Shown here in pieces: positions 1-10,772 of a DNA stretch of 64,000 nucleotides (positions within the stretch are counted from its first letter, which is position 1; every line of letters starts with the position of its first letter). Below the pieces are notes generated by a model. That model did no database searches and had not been told where the DNA came from. It saw nothing but the letters and a program-made list of their open reading frames with translations. Made by a program: the position numbers and the translations under genes. This stretch comes from Rhabdophis nuchalis (lineage: Eukaryota; Chordata; Lepidosauria; Squamata; Natricidae), in NCBI GenBank assembly GCA_039707465.1, contig CM077643.1, positions 200,409,605-200,473,604 of the forward strand, written 5' to 3'.

Positions 1-175
1 CGATAGCCTCCACAACGCTCCAGCTACTCGGTGGAGCGTCATGCAGGTGCTGTATGCACCATGCGCGGAAGCCCTGAAGACTTTAAAGACCAGTAAGGAG
101 CACAGGTGTGTGTGTGGGCCCTCCGGAGGTTCCGGTACATCCATACTGGGGTGTACTGCATGCAACCCACCACTG
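1..175 (-). mobile_element. hAT-like non-autonomous element, cut by window start
   Basis: Read on the minus strand, this begins CAGTGGTGGGTTGCATG and continues into GC-rich sequence related to the copy at 30592-30839, which lies on the plus strand. Shared segments include the run around TCTTTAAAGTCTTC and the block containing GCTCCACCGAG. The other end lies outside the window, so a target duplication cannot be tested. There is no coding capacity. The hAT assignment rests on the CAG...CTG-type end and the resemblance to the other copy. Confidence 0.5.
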
Positions 176-1043
176 AATGACTCTGAATATACCAATTAAG
201 TAAAATAAATAAGCCTTATTGATATGCAGGACCACAGTTGCTATAATTTCTACTGAATTTGGTAGTTTTAGAATTTTGGTCCCAGAATTCATGGGAGCTA
301 CTAAATTAGGAAAAGCTCAACCAGGATAACTTTCTGAATATTTGTAGGGCAAGGTTGGCATTTTTGATGATCCTCACACTGGCATCTTAATTGTTGCTTT
401 GAGATTAGGCAACAAAAGCAAGAGGCTTGAAGGCTGACAATCACAAAGCTTAGATATTGGAAGTGGAGGCTGTGACAGTATGTAATTGCCTCCAAGAGCC
501 CTCCACCAGTTATATAACTGGAAACCCAAGGAACGTTTACCAGAATTCAAGTTACTGCCCAGCACAACCAACCCACAGAATCTTCAACTTTAAGCCTTGG
601 AATGAAATACAGCATAAATCTGAAGCACTCCAATTCCAAGATAGATTTTGAGGAACTCCTTTGATGCCCTGTGTCATCCAATTCACCAGCTAGTTCTCTC
701 CGGATGCCTTTTCTTACACAGCCCACCCCACTGAATTCAAATCAAGTGACAAGGACCCCTTCGGGTCTTCCTTCATTATCCAGAATCTAGTTATGGAGTC
801 TTCGGCCTAGCAATATGGAGCAGAACCACCCACCCACCCCCAAATCCCAAATATTTTCCTTTCCAATAAGAATCTCATATGGCAATCCCAATGGGAATGA
901 AGCAAAACCAGAAGACTGAGGGAAAGGTCTGCAATGTGGTAGTTTGAAAATCAGAAGGGGGAACAGTGAGGGAATGAGATAGCTCCTAGAAGGGAGTAAG
1001 TAGCTATAACCTTGCACAGGAACAGTCATCATACCATGGGCAC
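176..1043. other. Unique intergenic sequence
   Basis: I see no gene, RNA or recognisable repeat here. Short open frames are scattered and have no recognisable domains. Confidence 0.5.
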
Positions 1044-1256
1044 TTACATCCTAGCAACTGCCAGAATGGTTTCCACCAAGGTCCTCTGTTCAGGTGGAAC
1101 AGAGGTTTAATCTGATTGGCTGAAAGTTCTGACACCTCCCTATAAAAGGGCTGCTGTCAGACAGAATCTTGCTGGTTTGCTCATAGTTCATCTGTTACAA
1201 TAAAGAGCTGTTTGTGCTAAAGTCCTAGTCTGCCTCATCCTTCACCCTATCTAACA
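1044..1256 (+). mobile_element. Probable solo LTR (endogenous retrovirus-like)
   Basis: A compact polymerase II promoter and polyadenylation layout is visible: a CCAAT-type box (GATTGGCTGA, about 1115), a TATA box (TATAAAAGG, about 1141), an AATAAA signal at about 1200 followed by a T/G-rich stretch, and an end in CTAACA. The interval is flanked by the same 5-mer, GGCAC, at 1039-1043 and 1257-1261, as expected of a retroviral integration duplication. The left end reads TTACA rather than TG, so that boundary is uncertain. No gag, pol or env sequence lies beside it, so it would be a solo LTR. It could instead be another element with a retrovirus-like promoter. Confidence 0.5.
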
Positions 1257-1815
1257 GGCACATTTTATTTTGTTGCTACTCTCCCCAAAAGACAGAATAG
1301 GAACCAAATAAGAGCACTGTCTTTAAAGGAGAGGTAGAGGAGAAATAATGGCTGCCCCTAGTAAATCGAGACAATGAAAAACACAGCAGCACCCATATTT
1401 CTTGTACAATGCAATGGATGCATAAAGCACCTTTTGTGATGCTCAGGGTATTTCCAAATTATTTCTGGGTAATGAGTTAGGGATTGGTGTTGCAGCGGCC
1501 ACTGGCTCATTTTGCATGAAATAGAGCATTGACAGGCTTGGACAGTAAACCTGCCTTTGCTGAAAAGAGAAATTGCTTCTAAGTCTATGTTCATTTCCAC
1601 TTTTCCTGAAAAAGGGCTGTAGGATTTTATCTGTGGTAGACAGCTTGGCTTAGCCTGCAGGTAAGCACATCTGTCCACACCCATATCTTTTAAGTTACTG
1701 CTTGGGTTGTAACAGGAAACAGGTAGGAATTCTGAAATAGGCAGTCAGAAACTCAGCCAATTTTTTATTTTATGTTATTTTGTGTGAAACTGAAAAACAA
1801 CTCTGTTTCTGCGTT
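1257..1815. other. Unique intergenic sequence
   Basis: No gene or repeat recognised between the LTR-like element and the CR1 fragment. Confidence 0.45.
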
Positions 1816-2832
1816 AGCAGAGTTCAATTTAACATCTTCATCAACGATTTGGATGAGGGGATAAATGGGGAACTCATCAAATTCGCAGACGACACCAAGC
1901 TGGCAGGAATAGCCAACACTCCAGAAGATAGGCTTAAGATACAGAAGGATCTAGACAAACTTGAACATTGGGCACTGTCTAATAAAATGAAATTCAATTG
2001 TGAAAAAAGTAAGGTCCTACATATAGGCAAGAAAAACCAAATGCGCAAGTACAGTATAGGTGGTACCTTGCTCAATAGTAGCAACTGTGAGAGGGATCTC
2101 GGAATCCTAGTGGACAACCATTTAAATATGAGCCAGCAGTGTGCAGCAGCTGCCAAAAAAGCCAACACAGTTCTAGGCTGCATCAACAGAGGGATAGAAT
2201 CTAGATCGCGTGAAGTGTTAATGCCACTGTATAGTGCCTTGGTAAGGCCACACTTGGAATACTGCATACAGTTTTGGTCGCCACGATGTAGAAAAGACGT
2301 GGAGACTCTGGAAAGAGTGCAAAGAAGAGCAACCAAGATGATTAGAGGACTGGAGAAAAGCAAACAAGTAAAGCAAAAGATCACACATTTTTAAAATGGG
2401 GTTTCTGCTCCAGATAGTCGAGAAACATATGAAGAACGGCTGCAGGAACTGGGTATGTCTAGTTTGATGAAGAGAAGGACCAGGGGAGACATGATAGCAG
2501 TGTTCCGATATCTCAGAGGGTGCCACAAAGAAGAGGGAGTCAAACTTTTCTCCAAGACACCTGGGGGCAGGACAAGGAGCAATGGGTGGAAACTAACCAA
2601 GGAGAGAAGCAACTTAGAACTAAGGAGAAATTTCCTAACAGTAAGAACAATTAACCTCTGGAACAGCTTGCCTCCAGCAGTTGTGAATGCCCCAACCCTG
2701 GAAGTCTTTAAAAAGATGTTAGACAGCCATTTGTCTGAAATGGTATAAGATTCCTGCCCATGCAGGGGGTTGGACTAGAAGACCTACAAGGTCCCTTCCA
2801 ACTCTGCTATTGTATTGTATTGTATTGTAATT
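1816..2832 (+). mobile_element. CR1 LINE, 5'-truncated
   Basis: This is the last kilobase of a CR1 retrotransposon. It starts inside the reverse transcriptase at FNIFINDLDEG and runs through the 3' UTR, which has the typical CR1 block GGTTGGACTAGAAGACC followed by AAGGTCCCTTCCAACTC. It ends in a tandem ATTGT tail at about 2808-2830. Truncation at the 5' end is the usual outcome of target-primed reverse transcription. The copy is moderately diverged and cannot move by itself. Confidence 0.9.
1819..2748 (+). pseudogene. CR1 reverse transcriptase C-terminus (interrupted)
   Basis: The frame encodes the catalytic C motif as FADDTKL, then the D region (LSNKMKFNCEKSKVLHIG), LGILVDN, and the CR1 thumb and C-terminal region with RPHLEYCIQFWSP and LERVQRRATKMIRGLE. 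It stops at 2392-2394. The same frame resumes at YEERLQELGMSSLMKRRTRG and ends normally at 2748 after FKKMLDSHLSEMV. Between RGLE and YEERL lies an insertion of roughly 60 nt (about 2357-2420) that brings in the stop codon. The endonuclease and the A and B RT motifs are missing through 5' truncation. Confidence 0.85.
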
Positions 2833-3654
2833 TGTTTATTTATTTATTTTTAAGCCCTATTATTCCGCTGTTTTCCCTATTTCCTGAAATATTTCTTCAT
2901 GGCTTGTTGAGTTGATGGTTCATACTGGGATTCAGCTTCAGGTTATTGGTTCTCATCCATCCAGCCCATTACAGCATCCCGACACCAATCAAATCCTTGC
3001 ACCAACTTGCTTGATGTCAAGGGAAAAATAGGGTTGAATGTCATCCTAGTGTTTGGAATTGGATGCCACCAATATACATGAAGCTGAATCCCAGTAGTTG
3101 ACTAGGATGGGATTGTATCCCCATAGAATCAAATAAGCAGATTTATCTCTATCATTCGAGGTACAAATCGCACCAGTGGTTCAGATAGCATTTAGTCAAC
3201 TGTGTCTGATTCAGCAGCTGTTACATTTCCTGGATCGGAATGGCTCATGCTCCTATAACCTCTATTTGGATTATTGCCATAGGCTGCAGGCAACTCAGAA
3301 GTTGCAATAGTGTAAAATACAGCAGTGAAGTTGTAATCCATATCAGTCTTAATGTTGGAAGTGTGCGTTCAGAGGCGCTGATTCTTCTGCACTCCACAAC
3401 TTACTGCCTTATAAGAGACAGAGAAATATACATAGAGAAATTGGGAATGAAGGCAAATATATGTGCCGCAGGATAATGTTGCAGGATCCAATCTGGGTTG
3501 ATCACTGGGACCAGAGGTTAAGCAGAGCTGCTTAACTCATTCTGTGCATCAGTCTTCATGCAAAAAGAAACTATAGCCCAACCTACCAAAAACATAACTG
3601 CAAAAAACAGAGTAGAAATAAAAGTTAAAATAAGCACAAAAAAGGTAAACTTGT
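2833..3654. other. Intergenic sequence with an 18-bp inverted repeat
   Basis: No gene seen. A perfect 18-bp inverted repeat (TACTGGGATTCAGCTTCA at 2923-2940 and its complement at 3079-3096) extends on its inner side with imperfect matches to about 40 bp, so the 174-bp block can fold back. The rest appears unique. Confidence 0.5.
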
Positions 3655-4476
3655 CTGACCTTGATGAAAACAAATCAAGGAGAGATTCAACCTAGAAATA
3701 AGGAGAAATTTTATGACAGTGAGAACAATCAACCAATGGAATAGCTTGCCTTCAGAAGCTGTGGGAGCCTCATCACTGGGAGCTTTCAAGAAGAGACTGG
3801 ACTGCCATTTGTCAGAAATGGTGTAGGGCAGCGATGGTGAACCTTTTTAGGCTTGCGTGCCATAAGTGGGGGGAGCGCAGGGGGTTCATGTGCAGGCGTG
3901 CCACACCCATAATGCAATGTGCAACCCCCCAGTGCGCATGCGCGTACTACAGATGCCCCCCCCCCCATTTTTTACATGCTCTTTTCACCCTCCCCAGGCT
4001 CCAGAGGCTTTATAGGAGCCTGGGGAGGACGAAAAGAGCCTCCTCTGCCTCCCTGGAGGCCCTCCGGAGGCTTCAGCAACATAAGGAGGCTTCCCTGAAG
4101 CCTCCGGAGCACTCAAAATGACCCTCCAAGAAAACCGGAGGTCACTTCTGGTTTCGGTGGCACATCATTTTGAGTGCTCTGAAGGCTTCCCAGGCCCTCC
4201 AGGGGCTTCAGGGAAGTTCATGAAGCCTCCGGAGGGCCTCTGGGGGGCGGGGGAGGCTCTTTTCACCCTCCCCAGGCTCCTATAAAGCCTTTGGAGCCTG
4301 GGGAGGGTGAAAAAAGCAGGCAAAAAAGGGTGAATTCAGTTCACCTCGCGTGCCCTGACAAATGGCTCTGCGTGCCACCTGTGGCACGCGTGCCATAGGT
4401 TCGCCATCCCTGGTGAGGGGTCTCCTGCTTGGACAGGGAGGTTGGACTAGAAGACCTATAAGGTCCCTTCCAACTC
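3655..4476 (+). mobile_element. CR1 LINE 3' end, split by a hAT insertion
   Basis: Two pieces of one CR1 copy flank a DNA transposon. The left piece (about 3655-3828) encodes the end of the reverse transcriptase: NLEIRRNF-like, the TVRTINQWNSLPS-like motif, and FKKRLDCHLSEMV. The right piece (4413-4476) carries the CR1 3' UTR with GGTTGGACTAGAAGACC and AAGGTCCCTTCCAACTC. Joined across the insertion they match the order seen in the CR1 at 1816-2832. The CR1 is therefore older than the hAT element. Confidence 0.85.
3829..4412 (+). mobile_element. Foldback non-autonomous hAT element
   Basis: It begins CAGCGATGGTGAACC and ends with the inverted counterpart (GGTTCGCCATCCCTG), giving hAT-type terminal inverted repeats. 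Flanking 8-mers are gtgtaggg (3821-3828) and gtgagggg (4413-4420), 6 of 8 identical. The interior is a large imperfect palindrome: the CCCTCCCCAGGCTCC segment near 3990 and its surroundings recur inverted near 4260-4310, and each arm also holds its own smaller hairpin. There is no transposase frame. Relatives of the same family lie at 29575, 42555 and 51805. Confidence 0.85.
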
Positions 4477-4747
4477 TGATAATCTGTTTAGTCTTTCGAG
4501 CTTTCAGACTCGTGCAGGAACCCATCCTCAGGGAACTTCTCTCTAGCAGAGTGTATTGAGAAATTGGGATTTACTGCATCACTCCCTTGTTCTTCTCTAA
4601 ATCAGTTCTTTGATATTGCTAATCTGATGGTCTTCCATCTCCATTCCTAAGCATGCACATGCAGAGAAACCCTTTTGCTCTCCATTTTATCAACCAAATG
4701 GCTTCTCTCCTCCATGCAAATGCAGTGCCTGCATGCTGATGGTATTT

Positions 4748-7700
4748 TAATAATAATTAATAATAATTTATTACATTTATAAACTGCCCCCTCTCCCCGA
4801 AGGGACTCAGGGCGGTGTACAGGAAGATTAAAAAACCATCTAAAAGCATACAATACACACAAAGTTAAAAGCGAATTAAAAATTTAAGAACCTTAAAATT
4901 ACTACCCATTAAAACCCAATAGACAATTTGAGAAAACAGACTGGGGCGAGAAGCGTAGATTAGGCCAAGCCGGCCTGATGGAACAAATAGGGTTTTACTT
5001 TTTGGCGGAAGGCGCGGAGGTCCGTGGTTGTTCTAATATCTGGCGGTAGGTCATTCCAGAGGGTCGGGCCCATCACAGAGAAGGCCCTTCCCCTGGGCGT
5101 CGCCTGCTGGCATTGCCTGGCGGACGGCACCCGGAGAAGTCCCTCTCTGTGTGAGCGAATCGGCCGAAGGGATGTATGGGGCAGGATACGATCCCGCAAA
5201 TAACTAGGTCCTGTGCCATGGAGCACTTTAAAGATGATAATCAACACCTTGAAACGCACCCGAAAGGCCACAGGCAGCCAGTGCAGCTCGCGCAGGAGTG
5301 GTGTTACATGGGAGTTTCTAGTAACTCCCATAACTGCCCGCGCGGCTGCGTTCTGGACCAGCTGTAGCCTCCGAGTGCATCTCAAGGGGAGCCCCATGTA
5401 GAGAGCGTTGCAGTAGTCCAGACGAGACGTCACAAATGCATGAGTGACCGTGCGAAGGGCGTCCCGGTCCAATAGGAGGTGCAACTGGCGCACCAGGCGA
5501 ACCTGGTAGAATGCCCCCCTGGCCACGGCTGTCACATGATCTTCTATAGACAGCCGAGAGTCCAGGAGGACGCCTAAGTTGCGTGCCCGCTCCACGGGGG
5601 CTAGATGTTCGCCCCCTATGGCCAGTGATGGCGTCAACTGGTTGAACCGGGGCGCCGGTAGCCACAGCCACTCAGTCTTGGACGGGTTGAGCTTGAGTCT
5701 GTTCCTTCCCATCCAGATCCGCACGGCTTCCAGACACCGGGACATCACTTCGATGGCATCGTTGGGGTGGTTTGGGGTAGAGATGTACAGCTGGGTGTCA
5801 TCCACGTACAGATGGTAATCTACCCCAAACCCACGTATGATCTCGCCCAGCGGCTTCATATAAGTATTGAACGAGAGGCGAGAGGACCGACCCCTGAGGC
5901 ACCCCACAAGTGAGAGGCCTCGAGGTCAACCTCTGCCCCCCTGCCAATACAAATTGCGACTGACCGGAGAGGTAGGAGGAGAACCACCGTAAAACGGTGT
6001 CCCTCATCCCCAACCCCTCCAGTCGATGCAATAGGATACCATGGTCGATGGTATCAAAAGCCACCGAGAGGTCTAATAGGACCAGGATGGAGGAACAACC
6101 CCCATCTCTGGTCCTCCAGAGATCATCCACCAACACGACCAATGCCGTCTCGGTGCTGTGATTGGCGCGGGTCCAGATAATCAATTTCCTCCAGATGACG
6201 TGGAAACTGTTGTGCCACCACACTCTCTACAACCTACGCCAAAAAGTGAAGGTTGGAGACCGGACGGTAATTTACTAACAATGCTGGGTCCAGGGAAGGC
6301 TTCTTGAGGAGAGGCCTCACCACCGCCTCTTTCAAGACGGTAGGCAAGAATCCCTCACTCAAAGAAGCCCTATTTCCTGGAGCCAGCCTCGTGAAACCTC
6401 CGAGGATGCCAGTATAAGCCAGGAGGGACATGGGTCCAATAAACATGTGATGGCCCTCAGTCTTCTACGCAACCTGTCCATATCATCGGAAGTAACAGCG
6501 TCAAACTCCTCCCAGAATGGTGCCTCAAGACCCGCTTCCGACGCCTCCTCCAGACCACTTTCGGTGGAGACCAACTCGCTCCGAATCTGAGCGATTTTGT
6601 CCTGCAGATACTCTCCAAATTCCTCTGCTCTGCCCAGTAGAGGGGCTTCCCGCGGCCTCTGGTGAAGGAGGGAGCGGGTCACCCCAAACAGGGCGGCAGG
6701 GCGGTTATCTGCAGACATGATAAGAGTGGCACAATACCGACGTTTGGCCAATCCTATCGCCACAATGTAAGTCCTCAAATGGGATCTTACCTGTGTTCAG
6801 TCAGATTCAGAGCGTGTGGATCTCCTCTCCAGGCGTCTCTTGTGGTGCTTCATCACCCTCAGCTCCTCGGAGAACCAGGGAGCCAGGGTGGTTCGCTGCC
6901 GCAAGAGAGGCCGCAAAGGCGCAACCCGGTCCAAGGTCCCAGTGGCCGCACTATTCCATGCAGCCACTAGGTCCTCCGTCCGGGCGTGGGTCAGGGCTAC
7001 AGGTAGTGGCCCAAGCTCCGTCTGGAACCTTTCAGGTTCCATCAGGCGCCTGGGGCGGAACCATCTTGGATATTCCGGTTCCGCCACCCCGCGGTGGGGT
7101 GTAGCGGTGGGAAAGTCGAGCCGGAGAAGTGAGTGATCTGACCATGACAGGGGTACGATGACTAAATCCCCAACTCCCAGATCACTCATCCACTGGCCAG
7201 AGATAAAAATGAGATCCAGTGTGTGTCCTCCCTCATGTGTGGGGCCCTGAATTACTTGGGTCCCCGCTACGTATCAGCAGCCCTGCCTGAGCTACCTCGG
7301 AAGTCTCGCCTACCTATGGCAGGTTAAAGTCCCCCATGACTAGCAGTCTGGGGTTCTCAACCGCCATCTCGGCGATCATCTCGAGGAGCTCAGGCAGGGC
7401 TGCTGATACATAGCGGGGAGCAGGTACACAATCAGCAAACCCAACTGCCTCCCTACGCCCCACTTCACGAAGAGGGACTCACAACCGGTTATCTGTGGCA
7501 CAGTGGTCTCTCTCGGCTCAAGACCTTCCCTGACAATGACCGCCACCCCCCCCCCCACCCCTGCCTAAGGCCCGTGACTGATGGAACGCACGGTAACCTG
7601 GTGGGCACATTTCCACGAGAGGAAGTCCTCCCTCGTGGCCCAACCAGGTCTCCGTAATTCCCGCCAGGTCCGGCTCCCCCTCCGACACAAGGTCGTTGAT

Positions 7701-7845
7701 GAGGGGGGCTTTGTTGACAACGGACCTGGCGTTGCATAGCATCAGTCTAAGGCCCTGGCTCTGTAGGCCCTGACCACCTAGATTGCGGGGGTTGGGGCAT
7801 GTGACCATTTGAACCCATCGGCCACGCTCTCCCAACCGGTGATTT
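4748..7845 (-). mobile_element. L2-clade LINE copy 1 (near full length, inactivated)
   Basis: This minus-strand L2 runs from a 5' end near 7845 to a short AAT-type tail at 4748-4775. Its 3' UTR has the stem-like block with CTGAGTCCCTTCGGGGAGAGG (read on the minus strand) seen in every L2 here. Both endonuclease and reverse transcriptase are represented but the reading frame is broken many times. A 33-nt inverted duplication at 7261-7293 replaces part of the endonuclease sequence. It is the most damaged of the four long copies. Confidence 0.9.
4960..7835 (-). pseudogene. L2 ORF2 (endonuclease-RT), multiply frameshifted
   Basis: Fragments in order from 7835 down to 4960: the endonuclease start with [18 protein letters not shown] and [11 protein letters not shown]; the SWSDHSLLRLDF end of the endonuclease (about 7140); the linker domain with RPAALFGVTRSLLHQRP; RT with NYRPVSNL (about 6260), motif A as [18 protein letters not shown] (about 6090), motif B as [10 protein letters not shown] (about 5880), and motif C written YVDDTQLYI rather than the usual YADD (about 5800). 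The C-terminal part (4960-5907, 315 codons) is open and ends normally with LFHQAGLA. At least five frame changes make it non-functional. Confidence 0.88.
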
Positions 7846-8272
7846 GAGGTTCAGTTCTTTGAGGTAGCCCAGATAAAAAGCACAACCAGGACTATTAATA
7901 CTACTTTTATTGTAAGATTACAGTAACAATAACAGAAACTTGTAAGTCTGAACATATGTGTCTCTCTTCTTATTTCTTCTCTCTCCAAAGCTAGGGAAGG
8001 TCCCTCCTGAGGTGCTTTCTCTATCCCCAGTCCTCCTTTGGATCCACATTTCATTTATCAGTGCATTGTCTAAGTTGTGACTCTTCTTTCTGTTTCCTAT
8101 GGTCGTTCCTTCATATCATTACTGTATCAAATATAATTAATAGGAATGCTATTTTATTGACAAGACCAAAAAAGGTAACTTGTGAAAGGGCAAAAGAAAA
8201 AGGTTAACCTGATCCCAGCTGAATCCGAATACAATTTTTCATCTTATCATGGCCTAAATTCAGTGATGATCC
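7846..8272. other. Intergenic spacer
   Basis: AT-rich sequence without a recognisable gene or repeat. Confidence 0.45.
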
Positions 8273-8513
8273 CAGAGGAGGATTTCTACCGGTTTGGGCG
8301 AACCGGTAGTGGTAATTTGGTCTGGGTTGTAGAACCAGCAGTGACCCAGACTGGCCACGCCCACGAACCAGTTCCCCGGTCTCCATTGCGGTTGCCGGCA
8401 TGTTTATTAGCTTTTCACGGTCTTTGCTCATGCGCATCTGAAATGCACACAAGTGAAGCGAGCAGCACGTGCGCAAAGTGAACCGGTACAGTGCCAGTAG
8501 GAACCCACTGCTG
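8273..8513 (-). mobile_element. hAT-like MITE (family with GAACCGGTAG core)
   Basis: The left end is CAGAGGAGGATTTC and the right end GGAACCCACTGCTG, with flanking 8-mers gatgatcc (8265-8272) and tgtgatcc (8514-8521), 6 of 8 identical. The internal GCGAACCGGTAGTGG core and the GTGGGTT-type end link it to the element at 32542-32718. No coding capacity. Confidence 0.65.
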
Positions 8514-8528
8514 TGTGATCCTACAGGG

Positions 8529-8662
8529 CAGGGATGTCAAACTCACATCATCACAGCTGCGTCATTTGATGTATCAGGACTTTTCTCCCCTTTGCTAAAT
8601 TGGGTGTGGGAGTGGCCAGTGCGTGACTCATCCAGCCCGCAGGTTGGGAGTTTGACAGCCTG
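8529..8662 (+). mobile_element. Short non-autonomous hAT element (TGTCAAACTC family)
   Basis: It starts CAGGGATGTCAAACTC and ends GAGTTTGACAGCCTG, so the ends are inverted repeats. Imperfect 8-mers ctacaggg (8521-8528) and ctatagta (8663-8670) flank it, 5 of 8 identical. Related copies are at 19631, 26405, 31526 and 50930. It sits only 15 bp from the preceding hAT-like element. Confidence 0.75.
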
Positions 8663-8697
8663 CTATAGTATAATACTGTAAGGTTTTGAAAATACAT

Positions 8698-9540
8698 TGA
8701 GACCCTTAGAAAACGTTCAAGTCACAATGAGCCAAACAAGAGACTTAAACGGAGGCTTGAATAACAGAGAAAACAGACTTTATTCTTTGATCAAAGTTAA
8801 AGTTCTGGGTAAGAAATCCCAAACCCATGTACAAGGGACATGGTGGGAAAGATCTACAAAACTCAACTACGCAGGGTCCTTTCTTATACACGAAAAGATG
8901 TTTAATCTTCAAAAGGATCTTTCTTCTTCTAATTCTAATTACTCTCTAGCCATATATCTAGCAATATTGTAAACTTCCAAGTCAAACCTTAAGTCATATA
9001 ACTCTAACTATTCTAAATCACTCTAATCAACATTGTAAACTTCAAGTCAAACCTTGTCATGTAACCTAACATTGTAAAACTTGGATTATATATCTTAACT
9101 CAGATTTGCATCTTTCCTGGCTCAAAAGGTTTGTTATCTTTTCCCTTCTCTGTTTGCTTAATTGCCCATTTAGCAGCACAAACTGGAATTTGAGAGCATC
9201 TTCTCTTTTCCTGACGGAAGCAGAGGTGGCATATGAAGATTTCAGATCTTATCACAGGATTTGACATTTGCCAGATATCTTACAGACCCCAACAACAGGA
9301 CCCCAGGAAATCAGCCCCAGGACACAAAGGAATCCACAGCATGCAAGCATAATCATTACAAATACAAGGCATAATATATGTGTGTTACAGAAAGCAAATG
9401 TTTCTATTAATCAACAAGTTTGTATCATTATTACCATAACTCTACAATACCAACCCACCATGTGTTTCTGCTACAGACCTATTATCACAGATAACATAAT
9501 CATTTTATTCTTTCTTTCCCTTCCCAGTGGATAAGTCCAA
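8698..9540 (-). mobile_element. Possible LTR, minus strand
   Basis: On the minus strand the low-coordinate end reads like an LTR R-U5 region: AATAAAGTCTGTTTT (around 8775-8790) followed by T/C-rich sequence ending near TCTCA at 8698. No target duplication or second LTR was found and the other boundary is a guess, so it may simply be unique DNA with a chance polyadenylation signal. Confidence 0.3.
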
Positions 9541-10637
9541 TTTTCTACAGAACATTCTTTGCTGTTTCCTAAATTGGCTTCAAGAATCACTGACGCCACT
9601 GAGAGCACTCTCTTTCAAGGCCACATTGGCTTTACTACAGCTTTGCCAATTCTTTGATAATTTCGTAATGCTCAGCTAAGGGTGTGTTCTTGCTGTCCTT
9701 TTTTTCGATCTGCTGGGCTGTCAGGGAGAATCTTGAAGCAGGTATTTAGCCAACCTATCAGAAAGTCAGCGTTCAAAAATGGTTTAACCGGAGAAATCTA
9801 TTGTCTCCTTAGCTTTACAGTTTGGTGGGTTGTCGCTTTGTTAAATGAGGCAGATTGCCATTTTAAGAATGTGTGCACCTGTAATGTACACTTTGCCCAG
9901 TATGAGGGGGAGGGGGAGGAGGAGGAATAAGAGGAGGAGGGGGAGGAAGGATTCCCATTGGAATGTAAAGCACCTTCTCTTAATCATTCCACATTCTGTT
10001 TGCTTGTTTTTGTAGCAACAGAATGACCTGGGTATGTTCCTTAGCCGTGCTGCCATTGTTTCAGAGAATTTAAGAGTCATTAATAGCTCAACTTAGGAAA
10101 TTTGAAAAGGGGGGGGGGAAGCCAGGGCAGGCTGTGGGGTCATTGTTAGCACTCAGAGACAGAAATCAAACTGTTGAGGGAAGGGATATAAAACAAGAGT
10201 CAAGGACAACTCGCAGCAGAAGAGAGATTGCAATACGTAAGTGCTTATAGGTATGGTTACAGGCATCAATATCTTGAAGGACACTCAGGAAACAGCTGCA
10301 CAGTGCTGCATTTCTTTCAGTAATGGGATCCTTAACAAACCTCCTCCCCTAGGTCTTATTATATCATTTAAATTAAAATGAGGTCAGCTTAGCCACAGAC
10401 AATGTCATGAGAACAGACTCGTCCAGAGCTGATTTTTGAACTGCTGCCTAAGTCCTATAAGGAGGTGCCCATCATTACAAATGAGTCATTTCCGAAGCAA
10501 TAAACGGGCTTCGAACAATTGATTTGGAAACTGAAAGAGACTGGGTCTATTTTGCAGCTTCCTTCAATATGGAGATCAGAACGAGTAATCAAAGAGCTTT
10601 CAATTCAATATCAAAAGGCGACAGCTTCCCTTCACAC
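9541..10637. other. Unique sequence with a short purine tract
   Basis: No gene recognised. A purine-only run of about 50 nt (9903-9952, G/A with GGAGGA units) is the only simple-sequence feature. The stretch around 10380-10530 is of balanced composition and free of recognisable repeats. Confidence 0.45.
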
Positions 10638-10772
10638 CAGGGGTCTCCAACCTTTGCAACTTTAAGTCTGAAGGACTTCAGCTCCCAGAATTCTCCAGCC
10701 AGAAAAGCTGGCTGGAGAAGTCTGGGAGCTGAAGTCCTTCAGACTTAAAGTTGCAAAGGTTGGAGATCCCTG
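10638..10772. mobile_element. Palindromic hAT MITE (135 bp)
   Basis: A near-perfect palindrome from CAGGGGTCTCCAACCTTTG to its complement, with 8-bp duplications cttcacac (10630-10637) and ctttacac (10773-10780), 7 of 8 identical. The arms meet at CCAGCCAGAAAAGCTGGCTGG. A sister copy lies at 57141-57255 and a related palindrome at 25664-25798. Confidence 0.9.
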
